Positions 1 to 11,358 of a stretch of 64,000 nucleotides of DNA are shown one piece after another. Location: assembly GCA_019454045.1 (NCBI GenBank), contig SKCR01018436.1:62001-126000 (forward strand), written 5' to 3'. Positions within the stretch are counted from its first letter, which is position 1, and the number at the start of each line of letters is the position of its first letter. The notes under the pieces are model-generated. The model did no database searches. It worked only from the letters and a program-made list of their open reading frames with translations, and was not told the origin of the DNA. The stretch comes from Zanthoxylum bungeanum. Lineage: Eukaryota; Streptophyta; Magnoliopsida; Sapindales; Rutaceae. The translations under genes were made by a program, and so were the position numbers.

Positions 1-194
1 GTAAGTAAGGAACCATTTCGAACCCAACGGTTTGAGGTCTTCCCTTGCGAGGGGTGAGTGCGGCCTTAAATCATTTCCCAGTTCACACTGGGTGGCGACT
101 CCATTTCTTCTCCGGTTTAGTCCCCCGCGGGCTACTCCGTACTCTCGATCGGGCCGCGAGCCCGGGACAGCGTCGTCGATTTCTGTGTTCTACA
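1..194 (+). repeat. Element B 5' LTR, 3' terminal part only
   Basis: The sequence from about 10 to 194 matches 6407-6591 with about ten substitutions, mostly transitions, and ends in the same ttctaca. The shared segment is GC-rich and contains two small self-complementary motifs, cccttgcgagggg near 43 and cgggccgcgagcccg near 149. These are probably structured R/U5 RNA. The LTR start is upstream of the window. Confidence 0.9.
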
Positions 195-197
195 GTC

Positions 198-215
198 TGG
201 AGACTCCACTGGGGA
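198..215 (+). other. Element B primer-binding site (Arg-tRNA-like)
   Basis: The sequence tggagactccactgggga begins three bases after the LTR end and has the TGG start of a site complementary to a tRNA 3' CCA end. It looks like the Arg-tRNA PBS known for Ogre-type elements with one difference near the start. The tRNA assignment is from memory of the family, not a search. Confidence 0.6.
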
Positions 216-1155
216 TAGTGAATTTTCCCCGAAATAATGTCTTGTAATGTTTGTGATTTTTTTTTTAGTTAACCGTGTCTACAGTGGGTTGAAGGGGTTT
301 AATCAAAGGCACTATTAGAGCTAGGTAATGGTTTGGTGTCTTCCTTCATTCACTACCTTTCTATAAGGAAAAGCTGTGAAGGCACCTAGATAATCATTTA
401 CTCGAAGCTTACCGTGATGGACTAATTTGGAGGACCTATTGTTTATTCCTATCACCAAGGCGATAAGAGCCTAAGAGGCAAGGGTATTTAAGAGAGTTCG
501 CTCCACCCTCCCTCTGGGGAATCTTCAATAAGAAATCCATTTGACAGTCAGTCATGTATCATCTCTAGTTGGCACGTACCTTAGCGTATAAAAAATGTGC
601 GCTCACTTTGTCGCTCGAACCCTTGAGTGGGAAGACCTAGTTGTGGGCAATCATTCGCCAGCGGGAGCCTTTATCTACACTCTCATAAACCCACATTTGA
701 ACCGTAGTTATATGACCAATAGAAACCATCCTTTTATGCTTATGTTTGGGACTATCATCATTTGGATTCAGTTAGACCTTTCGTCATGAGCTGTGAACTT
801 GTTGGGCCATTTAAACTAGGACGAGTTCGTGTCTTATGACAATTGGGCCAAAAGCTTCTAAAATGCTGATGGGCCACTTTGTGCTTGGGCCCTGTATCAT
901 TTGAGGTTATTTAGCCACGTTATCGCGAAAGTGTAAACCTGTTGGGCCTTTTTCAACTGGGACAAGTTTACATCTCGCAATAGTATGATTGAATGCTTTA
1001 AAATGATAATGGGCCAACTTGCACGAAAAACATTTGACGGGCTTATATATTCCATACATCGCACGCATACATGCTAACTCACGATTTTGAAAGACACCAT
1101 AGATACTCGTTGGGTAAGGGAAGAGGGAAGACTCATCAAAAGGCCGTTAGCAAAC
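216..1155 (+). other. Element B 5' untranslated leader
   Basis: About 940 bases between the PBS and the gag start. No ORF with recognisable similarity is present; the short open frame at 595-789 has no family features. Long leaders are normal in Ogre/Tat elements. Confidence 0.6.
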
Positions 1156-2566
1156 ATGAGCGAGTCAGAGAACGAGGGATCTCGTATGGATCAGCTAGAG
1201 ACTAGTCTCACTAAGGTTACCGAGTAGTTGCAAGCTTTGACCACCTCTATGGCTAATATGGCTGTGCCCCGCGCTGGGGGAGGCTCTGAGAATGTGAGGC
1301 GTGAAGAGCCTCCAAATAGGTTGAGTGATGATATCCATGTTTTTGATGATGACGTGGCTGAGTATGCCGCGGGGGAAGGATAACCGGATCTTAGGCAGAG
1401 TTGCAAAAACTCAGGGATCAGGTAGAGTCAGTTACCCGTAAGCTGAAGGGTAAACATGAAGATTTGCTAGACTATGAGGCGATGAATTTTGAGGAGCAGC
1501 TGCCGGCTCAATTCAAGATGACTGACATAGCCAAGTTCAATGGGAACGGGGATCCGAGGGTCCATCTCCGACAGTATGTTTTTGTGATGAGTTCAGTGGC
1601 TCTGTCGAAGCGTCAAGTTCAGAAGATGTTTGGAATGTCACTTGAGGGAGCACCTGTGGTTTGGTATCATGGCCTTAATAGGAAGGTCAATGATGATTGG
1701 AGGGCATTAGCGGAAGCCTTTCTAAAATAGTATGTCACGGATTTGGAGATCGACTTGTCGCTCCGTGACTTGGAGAATACCAACCAGAAGCCGGAAGAGA
1801 GCTTCAAGGATTATGTAGATCGCTGGAGGAGCCAACTTTTGAAGATACAGACTCGGCCCTCGGAGAAGGTCCAGATCAAAATGATCATCAAGGGCAATAA
1901 GCCCTCTATTTACGGAAAGCTAAGGAGGATGACGTCTATGATTGGTGACTTTTGACAGTTGAAGGAGACTGTTATGGATATTGAAGAAGAAGAAGCTGAG
2001 AACAGAAAGTTCTATGGCCAAAATATGAGGACCATCGGGGGGCTTCAGGGACCATGCCCGCTACTGCTGAGGTCGCTGCCATCAAAAATAGGCGATTCTC
2101 CAACCTTGGTAAGCTTCTTTCAAAGGTGTTTGAAAAGCTGAAAATGCAAGGACTCCTAAAACCTTTAGAACCCAGACCATTTCCAAACCTTGTGCCACCT
2201 CACCTCAACCTAAACTTGTACTGTTACTTTCATCGAGAAAAATGACATGATACCGACAACTGCACACGCCTTAGGCATGAGATCCAAAACCTCATTGACG
2301 TCCATAAAATACCTGACCCAAAAAAAGAACAACCCAACACACACAGAAACCCCATACCTAACTATCACTCTGTTCCACCACCCACCTACATGATCAACTC
2401 CGGCCTACCCGAAAGATTTTTCCTCCAAAATCTCGACCACCAAGCTTCTTGCATGGGGATAGGGAATGGCAGTAGTGAAGAAATATAGTCCGAGGTAGAA
2501 GGCAATGCTGCAAACGATAAAGATGTTTTCCCTGGTTTATTTGATTGCAATCCTGCATTTTTTTAA
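1156..2566 (+). pseudogene. Element B gag (capsid plus Cys/His tail), broken
   Basis: Structural gag protein that would package element RNA into cytoplasmic particles. The proposed start is the ATG at 1156. The capsid core is readable from 1401 (FKMTDIAKFNGNGDPRVHLR, then WYHGL and SFKDYVDRWRSQ), the usual retrotransposon gag order. Near 2212 the Cys/His motif CYFHREK, a stop, then HDTDNC, resembles the zinc motif at the end of Ogre/Tat gags. It is inactive: in-frame stops at 1225, 1728, 1953 and 2243, a frame change near 1390 and another near 2040. A weak reading tail continues to 2566. No protease or polymerase follows. Confidence 0.8.
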
Positions 2567-3716
2567 ATAATAAAGACATTGATTTTTCCTACTTGTTCGA
2601 GTCTTTTCCTCAATAGTTAAGCATTAGTCCGATGATGAAATTGTTTGCTTTAGGGTGAAACCTTAGAAACGATAAGCACGAAAGGTACTCTCATCCGATA
2701 TTTTGAGTAGTTGATCTTGACTAGACTCGCGAGCACTTAATTATAGGATCTTAGTAGTGAAAGCCTGAGTAGTCGGCAATGTGACTAGTTGAAGAGATTG
2801 CGGATCGATGAATGACCATTCGTTTAGATGTCCATCCTGACTTACTTGTGTTACGATATGTGGTATGGTTGGAAACCAAAGAAAAGTCTCTAAAGAAGAA
2901 AATATAAACCACATATACCGATAAGCGTGAAGCTACCCATGGGCGAGTATTAGGACCACCATGAGGAGAAATGCTACCTTAAAGGGTATGTGTGTTGATT
3001 GAAAAAAAAAAATAGAGAGAAAGGAAAGAAAAGAGACGAAAGAAAAGAAAAAGAAAACCATATCATATTGAGTACGAAGAAGTATTTGCAGAGCACGATG
3101 AAGACATATAGGTTGGTTTGACCCACCGATCCCATTTTTTGAAACAAAATCATTGGGTTGGCTTACCTAAGGATCAAGCTATAAAAGAACCTGAGCACAC
3201 ACACATTTTGAGTCTGGTTCATATCATTTATTTAAACGCTCGGATTTGAGTTGCATCGAGTACTTTGAAGGTTCTCTGGTTTCGACATTGGGCATCCTTT
3301 GAGGCAACAATATGTATAACTATTGGGACTATTTCGTAAGAGGCAGTATAGTATGATGATATAGAATGCCATATCATGTAGTCCACCTTGACCAAGTGCA
3401 AACAACGGAGAACAGAAAGCTAAACCAAGTCTGGGGGCGACCAGTCTACCACCCCGAGAATAAGGGATATAACAGGAACTTGAGCCATGAGACAAAAGAG
3501 AACTGACCAACCACCAGAAAAGATTTGGCAGAAGGAAATTGTTAGCCGACCTAGGGGGCGATCAAAGACTTTTGTAGGCGAGAAGCACCGAGGAGAACAA
3601 AGAAGACCTAACCCATCGGAATAGGAAATACATTCATGCATACACGTCACATGCACACAATTTTTTGTTTTGATTTTGTTCACAGATTTTGAAGGAAATG
3701 AAAAAGCGGCAAAGAC
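2567..3716 (+). other. Element B non-coding 3' region
   Basis: About 1.1 kb between the gag remnant and the tandem repeats. It has no family-like ORF; minus-strand open frames at 3232-3510 and 3420-3683 have no recognisable features. A purine-only run lies near 3000-3055. In autonomous relatives the pol gene would lie before this region; here it is missing. Confidence 0.6.
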
Positions 3717-4680
3717 AAGAAGTTTCGGGAATGAATCCCAGGGTCGAGGCCCACAATCAATTCAGTTCGGGAATAAAGCCCACAGTCAACACAGTTCGGG
3801 AACAAACCCCAGGGAATAAAGCCCACATTCAACACAGTTCGGGAACAAAGCCCAGGGAATAAAGCCCACAGTCAACACAAGTTCGGGAAAAAAGGCTAGG
3901 GAATAAAGCCCACAATCAATTCAGTTCGGTAATAAAGCCCACAGTCAACACGAGTTCGGGAACAAAGCCCAGGGAATAAAGCCCACAATCAATTCAGTTC
4001 AGGAATAAAGCCCACAGTCAACACAGTTCGGGAACAAAGCCCAGGGAATAAAGCCCACATTCAACACAGTTCGGGAACAAAACTCACTCTTTACACAGTT
4101 CGGGAACAAAGCCCACAATCAATTCAGTTCGGGAATAAAGCCCATAATCTACACAGTTCGGGAAAAAAGCCCAGGGAACAAAGCCCACTTTCTACACAGT
4201 TAGGGAACAAAGCCCAGGGAATAAAGCCCGCATTCACTATAGTGCGGGAATAAAGCCCACAATCTACAGAGTTCGGGAACAAAGCCCACTTTCTACACAG
4301 TTCGGGAACAATGCCCACAATCAATTCAGTTCGGGAATAAAGCCCACAATGTACACAGTTCGGGAACAAAGCCCACTTTCTACACAGTTCGGGAACAAAG
4401 CCCAGGGAATAAAGCCCACATTCAGTACAATTAGGGAACAAAGCCCACTTTCTACACAGTTCGGGAACAAAGCCCAGGGAACAAAGGCCACATTCAGTAC
4501 AGTTCGGGAATAAAGCCCACAGTCAGCTCAATTCAGGAACAAAGCCCACTCTTAACAAAGCCCAGGGAATAAAGCCCACAATCAGCACCTTTTGGGAACA
4601 AAGCCCACTCTCAGTACAGCCAGGGAATAAAGCCCACACTCGGTGGTTCAGGAACAAAGCCCAGAGGTCGAAGCGTCTCG
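3717..4680 (+). repeat. Tandem-repeat block in the 3' untranslated region of element B
   Basis: About 960 bases of imperfect short repeats built on ttcgggaataaagcccac and its variant ttcgggaacaaagccca, followed by spacers such as aatcaattcag or attcaacacag. I count 32 exact aaagccc cores. Spacing is mixed (about 19 and 28-29 bases), which suggests higher-order repeats. Ogre/Tat elements are known to carry variable tandem repeats here that can seed satellite DNA. Confidence 0.9.
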
Positions 4681-4998
4681 CCAACAACTCAACTCAGTAA
4701 TAGTTCGGGAATGAACTACCTCACAGTAACAGTTTGGGAATAGACCACCCCATACAGTAACGGTTCGGGAATGAACCACCTCACATCAGCTCAGTTCGGT
4801 AATGAATCCTAGAGATCGCAGTATCTTACAGGGAAGAACCTTAAGGGTCGCAGCACCTCACCAGATCAACTCAGTTTGAAGCATCTCAGAACAACAGTCA
4901 GGCAACAGCTGGCGAGCCAGGTAAGTAAAAATGCATGCATGACTTTGATAGGATTGTCACTGTCACACACTGCACAAGCCCATCAAAGTGGGGGTGAC
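4681..4998 (+). other. Element B region between tandem repeats and 3' LTR, with polypurine tract
   Basis: Degenerate continuations of the repeats (ttcgggaatgaacc style) run to about 4870. The sequence then ends in catcaaagtgggggtgac immediately before the LTR. That G-rich tract is the likely plus-strand primer. Confidence 0.65.
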
Positions 4999-6591
4999 TG
5001 TAGACACTGTATTTTTACATAAGGCCCGATGATGAGCCTCGTATGGAGGCACTACCCTTTAAGTTGCGGAAGTCGCGGGAAACGGACGTCGGAAGGGAAA
5101 ATTAAAAAAAATCAATACCTTGTCAGATTTCATTCGTTTGCTTTGCCTCGGGTTTGCTCGATTAATCTCTGTTTTAACTGTTAGTCTTGGCCTAAAACCC
5201 CGCATTCATCCAAAGCATTCACGCCTAAAGCAAAGAAAAATAGCCTTCCACCACCGAAACCAACAAGCCCTAAAACATCTCCTCAATTGCCATGAAAACA
5301 GCAAGCTCTAAAACCCCCCCTCCATTACCGTGAAACAGCCATTCAAAACCCCCTTCTTCACCGAAAATATAACATGGAAAACAGCCCCAAATTCCCTCAA
5401 ATAGCCGCATAAAACACCCCCTAAAAAACCCCCCCAAACAGCCGCATACAACAGTCCCTAAATACCCTTGCAACCATCGCAAACTGCAGTCCCAAAATAG
5501 TCCATCACTACCGCAAACTATAGTCCCAAAACAGTCCATCACCACCGTGAAAACTGCACACAAAACAGTCCATCAATACCGTAAAAACAGTCCCTAAAAA
5601 TCCCCCTAAATACCACAAACAAAAACACAAAAAACAGCAGCAAAAATAGCAGCCCAAAACAGCAGCCCAAAACAGAGAAAATAGCAGTCCAAAACAGTGA
5701 AATAGCGAAGGAAAATGTTGAACTGGTGAACCGGAGGAGTTGCGGAACATGAACCCTTCCGACGGCTGTGTAACGCACTTCCAAGAGGCGACTTAAAAGG
5801 TAAGACCTGAGGGCACTCTTTTATTTATTCCCGTTCATTTTTTTTATTATTTATTAGTAATTCTTCGCATGCGTATTTTTGATTTATGTATGTTGTGGCC
5901 ATGGGATGAATGATTTTGTGCTATCTCTCGTGGTATATCGGATGGAAACCCATACATAAATTCCGTAGCCGATTCCGAATGGACGGTAGTGCGGTCTGAA
6001 CTTGGGATACAATTCCACGTACCGCTCAAGAAACGCACATATTTCGTTTCATCTAATCTTGTGTTTATTCATTATTTATTGGAAATAGTATGTTATTATT
6101 ATGCATGATTTAGTTGTTTCTTTTGCATTAAGAGCTTAATTGTATCTCTTTAATTTTTTATGTTTAGACAATTATTATTTATTTCTATTTCCGCATTTGT
6201 CAATCTAATATGTTTATGAAATTGTGTGCTTTCAGTTATGTCGATTTACTTTTATGCATGCAAACTTAGATATAGGTTCTACTCCTATGTATGCAAACCT
6301 AGATATAGGTTGTGTGCAAACTTAGATATAGGTTATTCTTGCATGTGTATGTTGCGTGGACTCGGTTATATTATCGCATAAATCTGTTCATTACAAGTGG
6401 CGTAAGGGACCATTCCGAACCCAACGGTTTGAGGTCTTCCCTTGCGAGGGGTGAGTGCGGCCTTAAATCATTTCCCAGTTCACACTGGGTGGCGACTCCA
6501 TTTATTCTCTGGTTTAGTCCCCCGCGGGCTACTTTGTACTCCCGACCGGGCCGCAAGCCCGGGACAGCGTCGCCGATTTCTGTGTTCTACA
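4999..6591 (+). repeat. Element B 3' LTR (about 1.59 kb)
   Basis: Starts TGTAGACACTG and ends GTTCTACA. The last 185 bases match the window start. Its first part matches a fragment in opposite orientation at about 55450-55775, so the family has other copies. A short direct repeat (tgcaaacttagatataggtt style) occurs at about 6259-6333. The next base begins coding sequence of copia element A. Confidence 0.9.
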
Positions 6592-6803
6592 ATGTCAGTT
6601 TTCAAAAACTTCAAAGCACAAATTGAAATAGAAACTGGAAAGAGAATCAAGTGTTTAAGGACAGATAATGAAGGAGAATATTGCAGCAAGAATGCATCAA
6701 AAGTCAAACTACTACATCATACTCCTCAACAATGGTGTGGCAGAAAGCATGAATAGAACGATGTTGGAAAGAGTATGAGTTATGCTCAGAACAACTAGTC
6801 TAC
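6592..6803 (+). pseudogene. Copia element A, integrase core fragment
   Basis: Reads as the middle of a Ty1/copia integrase, including GKRIKCLRTDNEGEY and, after a frame change and a stop, a decayed NGVAESMNRT-like stretch. Integrase joins element cDNA to the host chromosome. The left part is lost to element B. The right side is cut by element C and resumes at 15344 after the duplicated tctac. A near copy of the LRTDNEGEY stretch occurs at 54604-54652. Confidence 0.8.
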
Positions 6804-8116
6804 TGATGAACACTAAAAAAATGTACATTTATTAAAAAGAAGAATCAGTCATTTTACAGTTGTAGTTTCATTTATCCCCTTAATTTAGCATAATAATTAA
6901 ATTTATGTTTTATATATTTTTATTGTGATTTTATCTTTTATGTAAGTGAAATAATACTTTAGATGCATATCTAGAAAAATGGACTTAATATTTGGATTTT
7001 GGAGGCCAGAAATTTAATAGGGTGTTCTAATAGTGTATAACTTCGGAAATTCCAACCATGTGCAATGTTCGTATTTTTGCCATAACTATTTACTCCGATA
7101 TCAGATTAAGGTGATTCAAGTTCTAGATGAAAGAAGACTCAAAAATCTACAACTTTGATGCGCATAAGATGTTCGAATTCTGAAGTTTTCAAGGCCGAGA
7201 TTGATAAAAAAAAAAATTCAAAGTGTATTATATATAATATTTAAAGAAAAAAACAAGAAGAAAAAAATAAAAAAAATAAAAATGAAAGGTGGGAATTGAC
7301 ATCCACCTTTCGGTAGATTGTCAATTCCCACCAATTTTTTAATTTGTAATTGCTTTTACAATTTGCAAATTGAATGAGAGGTGTGCTGAGCTTTCTACTA
7401 CAAATAAAGGTGCTCATCACCTTAAGAAATCAGTCTGGATTCCATAGCTTTCTCTGAAAATTTATGGAGTTCTTGCTCTTGTGTTTTATTTTTTTAAAAG
7501 CTTTCTTGTAATTTATTTTATTTCAGTAATAAAATTATGTGTGTTTTTATTAAAATATGAGTAGTAATTTCTTTTTTTGGGGTAAAGGTAGAAGTTTTTA
7601 ATATGAAAATTTAGATTAATCTCACTTATATTATAATATATAAATTATAATCTAATGATTAATATTTAATTTAATTCTGGATTAATTATTAACAAACTTT
7701 GTTATCGCCTATGTGGCTGGTTTTATTTATTTGGCATAATTGAGTACCTAACTGGACTTGTTATAGATAAAAGTTATCACCGCCTTCATGGCTGGTTTTA
7801 TATATTTTTCATACTTAATTCCTGAAATAAATTAATTGGGTAATAATGATAATTTATATATCATAAAAAGTGAGATTTCTAAATTTGAAATATTAAAAGT
7901 GGATCCCCTAACCCCCCAATATTTTATTTTATTATTGCAGTCCAATTAAAAAAATTCTTCAATCACTTCAAACAAATCAAACCTTTTATTTTTATTTAAA
8001 TTATTATTTTATTTTACTAAATATATTCCATGTGGATCGATCCGGTCTTACCGGGTTATTTTATTACTTCAACACTCTTATACTTGGGAGTAAAGAACCA
8101 TTTTTTGAGCGTGTCA
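6804..8116 (+). repeat. Element C 5' LTR
   Basis: Starts TGATGAACACT and ends GAGCGTGTCA. It differs from the 3' LTR by scattered changes, by a hairpin-forming segment near 7288-7332 that the 3' LTR lacks, and by TACAAATA at 7399-7406 where the 3' LTR has TATAAATA. Two copies of a cgcctatgtggctggtt-type motif lie near 7708 and 7780. Confidence 0.9.
7288..7332 (+). repeat. 14-base perfect inverted repeat in element C 5' LTR
   Basis: GGTGGGAATTGACA at 7288-7301 is the exact reverse complement of 7319-7332, with a 17-base loop. The equivalent place in the 3' LTR (about 14545) keeps only the right-hand part, attcccaccaattt. Confidence 0.85.
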
Positions 8117-8122
8117 AGTTTT

Positions 8123-8140
8123 TGGCCCCGTTGCCGGGGA
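8123..8140 (+). other. Element C primer-binding site (Asp-tRNA type)
   Basis: tggccccgttgccgggga, starting six bases after the LTR end. It differs at one base from the intact site in element E at 17730-17747. This tRNA choice is typical of Athila. Confidence 0.85.
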
Positions 8141-8796
8141 ATAAATTTAGCAGATAGAATAATCTTTGTATATATCTATATATATATTTTTCTTTCTATT
8201 CCTTCTTTTTCTTTTTATTTTGATTTGTATTTTTTGTACTTTTGTATTTTTTTCTGCATCTCATTTTCTTTCATCTTTGCATTGGTGTAGATTCAAAATG
8301 TCTTGATTGATCCTAAATGGATCCTGAACCCAGAAATCTCACATATAGACAGACCCTGTTTTTAATTCTTCAAGGTTACAATAGACAAAAAAAATCAAAT
8401 AAAATTGAGCTTGTATTTTGTCAAAGAATTTCTTGAATCATCCCCATCTAGAGATTGTTCCATAATTTTTTGTGAGAACTTAATTCGAGAGATTGAGACT
8501 GCTGAACGAGAAATTAAATTGAGATCTGAATTGACAAGAATCAGAGGACGTTTTTAGATCTAAATCACTACACTTTTATTTTCTTTATTTGTGTTTCTTT
8601 TCACTTTTTGTTAATTTAAATTTTATTTTATTTTTATTTTTTTTCCTTTTGTTTATTATTTTCTTTTTGTAAGTATTGTATTTGTATTTTTTAAATTTTA
8701 GCATATAGTTTGCATTTAAGTTGCATGAAATATTGGAATCAATCATCTAATGGTTGATTAAATAGAGAGTCTCCATCACCTTCATCGTCAGTCAAA

Positions 8797-9165
8797 ATGA
8801 CCGAGAACAAAAATGAAAATTCACCTGCTCGAGTTGAAAATCCAGTTGATCAGGAAGAAAACGAGTCTCAACATGGAGATCTTAATCATCATATGATACT
8901 CAGAAAATTCATGAATTCAACTAGGACATGATCACCATCTTGCATTGTTTTCCCCTCAGATGTAGTACGTTTCAATTTTAAGTCAAGTGTAATCCAACTT
9001 TTACCCACATTCCACGGTCTAGAATCAGAAAATCCTTATCAGCACTTAAGAGAATTTGAAGAAGTATGTAACACTTGCACAGACCAAAATTGCAGCATGA
9101 ATATAATTCGATTAAATTTTTTTCCCTTTTCTTTAAAGGATAAAGCTAAAATTTGGCTGCAGAAC
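8797..9165 (+). pseudogene. Element C gag, 5' part
   Basis: Proposed start ATG at 8797 (MTENKNENSPARVENP). It then reads as the Athila capsid segment LLPTFHGLESENPYQHLREF and, after a short gap, SLKDKAKIWLQN. A stop (TGA) lies in the stretch before FPSDVV near 8930. A further 5' reading segment upstream (8318-8555) resembles the leader peptide region of Athila but is full of stops. The frame is cut by solo LTR D at 9166 inside the capsid region. Confidence 0.75.
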
Positions 9166-9475
9166 TGATGAGTGGTAATTATATCACTATTTCCCACTCA
9201 TTTAACCTAATATTTTGTATAGTTTCTCGGGTTTTGTGAATATTTTGAAGTGTTTTGTGTTATTTTGTAGATAAATAAAGTTTCAGGACTCTCTGGAGGT
9301 GATTTGGGCCCAAAACAGTGAAAATTGGAGAAAAGGGTATTTTTGTAATTCTGCTCGTCGCGACTTGGAAGCCTTAGGCATCGCAACGCCTAACATGCAC
9401 CAAGACTTGCTAACGTGCGCCGGGTCCACAAATCAGAATCTGAGAAAAGTTTGACTTTGCTAACGTGCGTCGTGC

Positions 9476-9842
9476 CACGTGTCATCATCACAGCCGATCT
9501 GCTAACATGCACCGTGCCACATGTCATCATCCTACGATGCCGACAGTCGCCATCGCCACATGTCGCCACATGTCACTCCATGTGTCTGCCACGTCATCAT
9601 CCACATCACCAGTTGACCGAGTCAACGTGCCACATCATCGCCACGTCATCATCAGCCAATCACAGGGTGCCACGTGTCGCAATTCTATGGTGCCGACAGT
9701 CACTTTCGCCACATGTTGCCATGTCAGCGCCAATTATTGACTCACTTATCCGCAATTGACACGTGGCAGATAAGAATCTTCATCAGCCAATCACGAGCCG
9801 CCACGTGTCGCAATAATTGAGTCTCAACCACTTTGCCACGTG
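9476..9842 (+). promoter_or_regulatory. Cluster of five CACGTG (G-box/ABRE-type) motifs in LTR D
   Basis: CACGTG occurs at 9476, 9671, 9760, 9802 and 9837, mostly as GCCACGTGTC. Near-copies (CACATGTC, CCACGTCATC) lie between them. In plants this core is bound by bZIP and bHLH factors in light and abscisic-acid responses. The cluster sits 115-480 bases upstream of the TATA box of the same LTR. Activity is inferred. Confidence 0.7.
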
Positions 9843-9955
9843 TCATCTTATCACCTTATCCAGAAACTCACCCGACGAACTAGAAGCTGCCACGTCGACA
9901 AAACGCGCGTCGCGACGCGAGCTCGACATCGCGACGCTGACCCCCTACTGACGCC

Positions 9956-9964
9956 TATAAATAG
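9956..9964 (+). promoter_or_regulatory. TATA box of LTR D
   Basis: TATAAATAG in the context gcctataaatagagctcg, directly after the GC-rich repeats gcgtcgcgacgcgagctc. It matches the placement of TATAAATA in the element E LTRs. Confidence 0.75.
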
Positions 9965-10247
9965 AGCTCGAAATTTCAGTTTCAGATGTACCTTCCTCTC
10001 TGAATTCTCTGATGTAAATATGGAGTTTTCTATCTAGTTTCTTTTAAAATTTTAGTTTTGTAATTAATTTTAATTACGTTATGTAATAATAGTAATTTAC
10101 TTTCTTTACTTTTTACAGTTTTTACTATTTATCATGAGGAGGTAACTTCCCCCTGCTAGAGTGAAAGGTAATTCTTTTACTGTTGCTATTTAGATTAATC
10201 TCCCTTAAATATAATATATTCACTTTTAAAATATTGACTTAAAAAGG

Positions 10248-10441
10248 ATACCCATATATGGTCGGTTGGTAATTCATTTTAATCTGGTTTAAACCTGACT
10301 AATCAAGGATACCGCTAGATTGGTCGGTTGGTAATTAAATTTTCTTACCGCCTATATGGCAGGTTTTTTTTTGTACCGCCTTTATGGCTGGTTGGACTTA
10401 ATTTGACTTAATCAGGTTACCGCCTATATGGCTGGTTGGTA
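10248..10441 (+). repeat. Repeated ggtaccgcc-type units in LTR D
   Basis: Five imperfect units of the pattern taccgcctatatggctggtt(ggtaatt) lie in tandem with AT-rich spacers. Three similar units occur in each element E LTR (16530-16660 and 24357-24492) and two in each element C LTR. Confidence 0.75.
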
Positions 10442-11358
10442 AAATAATCACAAGTTAATATATTATATTAAGGGAGATATCTAAATAGTAATTAGTAAAA
10501 GTTGATCCTTTTACCTTAGCATTTTATTTTATTGTAATTTACTTTTCAGCTTTTACTTTACCGCAATTACTTTTCAGCATTTTTACTTTATGTCTTTTAC
10601 TTTTATCTTTTTACTAGCCCTAGTTATGTGTTGTAACTAAGTTAGTTATATGGGGTTGTGATGAATTCTAATATCACCGGTTTATAAGGGGTTATTTTAT
10701 AGTTTGGGTAATTTAAAGGTTTACTTATTAAGTCTTTAGCTTAATGCTTCTTGTTGTCTGATCACCAATAAGATTGATGTGGTAAATCTAAAATAAACTT
10801 GACAAAGGAATTTTAGGTTTCAGCCTTAGACTTAATAGCCAACGATCTTCCTTGGGGATAGATAACCCTTTAATAGATTTCCTTACAGGATAGACATATA
10901 CCTGTCGGGCGGGGGTAGCCATAATTGGAACTTAAACTTAATGAATCCAGATAATTTGGTTGACATAGACATATGGTTCAATTGGGTTAAACTGGGTATT
11001 TGCGTCTGACCATCGACAGAGGCTTTTGCATAATTTAGTATTCCAGGTTAGTAAACCGATTTATTACACAAACATGAAATAACCACTTCATCTTTTAAAA
11101 GATATTAGAAAGATTCACAACCCTATATAGTTTTTAATATTGAATTTTCTTAAACTACTTTTGTGCAATTTTATTTACTTGTTTTTAAATTTAAAATCTT
11201 CACCATTTCAAATCAATCAATCAACCTGTTAGATACTAGTAATCATTTGACCTCATAAAATTAATAGATTAGGTATTAAGTCCTCGTGGGATCGATACTT
11301 TTTATACTACTTGAACGATACATGCGCTTGCGTTATACGTGTGTGTTTACGCCGGTCA

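Larger units (their letters stand above)
1..6591 (+). mobile_element. Element B: gag-only Ogre/Tat-like Gypsy LTR retrotransposon (left end outside window)
   Basis: The last 194 bases of a 5' LTR start the window, and a full 3' LTR ends at 6591. Between them are a PBS, a broken gag, a long non-coding stretch, a tandem-repeat block and a purine-rich tract (ggggtga) before the 3' LTR. No protease, reverse transcriptase, RNase H or integrase motif is visible, so the copy is non-autonomous. The gag style, the Arg-tRNA-like PBS, LTRs near 1.6 kb and tandem repeats before the 3' LTR all fit the Ogre/Tat branch of Ty3/Gypsy; that placement rests on known family traits. It interrupts the integrase region of copia element A, which resumes at 6592. 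The left TSD lies outside the window. Confidence 0.8.
9166..11358 (+). mobile_element. Solo LTR D (Athila-like), inserted in element C gag
   Basis: Begins TGATGAGTGG and ends CGCCGGTCA, flanked by the perfect 5-base TSD agaac (9161-9165 and 11359-11363). It has no internal sequence, so it is a recombination product. Its ends and several internal blocks resemble the element E LTRs (tttctcgggttt near the start; tcaccggtttataaggggtt near 10674; tcctcgtgggatcgatac near 11281). Its first kilobase differs from E and carries a G-box cluster and a clear TATA box. Confidence 0.92.

Noticed and set aside
85..115. A second PBS-like string (ggtggcgactcc) inside element B's LTR
   Set aside because: It is in both LTR copies and only 10-12 bases match a PBS; it lies upstream of the LTR end and cannot serve as the primer site. 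It may be an old relic.
4124..4441. 105-codon minus-strand frame with repeating FPNC/CGLYS residues
   Set aside because: It is only the reverse reading of the tandem-repeat array; the protein repeats follow the DNA repeats and have no start signals or family likeness.
3717..4680. Possible CRISPR-like array
   Set aside because: Spacers are not unique, units vary in length and sequence, and the setting is a plant retrotransposon; it is a minisatellite.
9415..9759. Two overlapping His/Thr-rich plus-strand frames of about 90-114 codons
   Set aside because: They translate the repeated ccacgtgtcatcatc promoter motifs of LTR D in two frames; no coding features.
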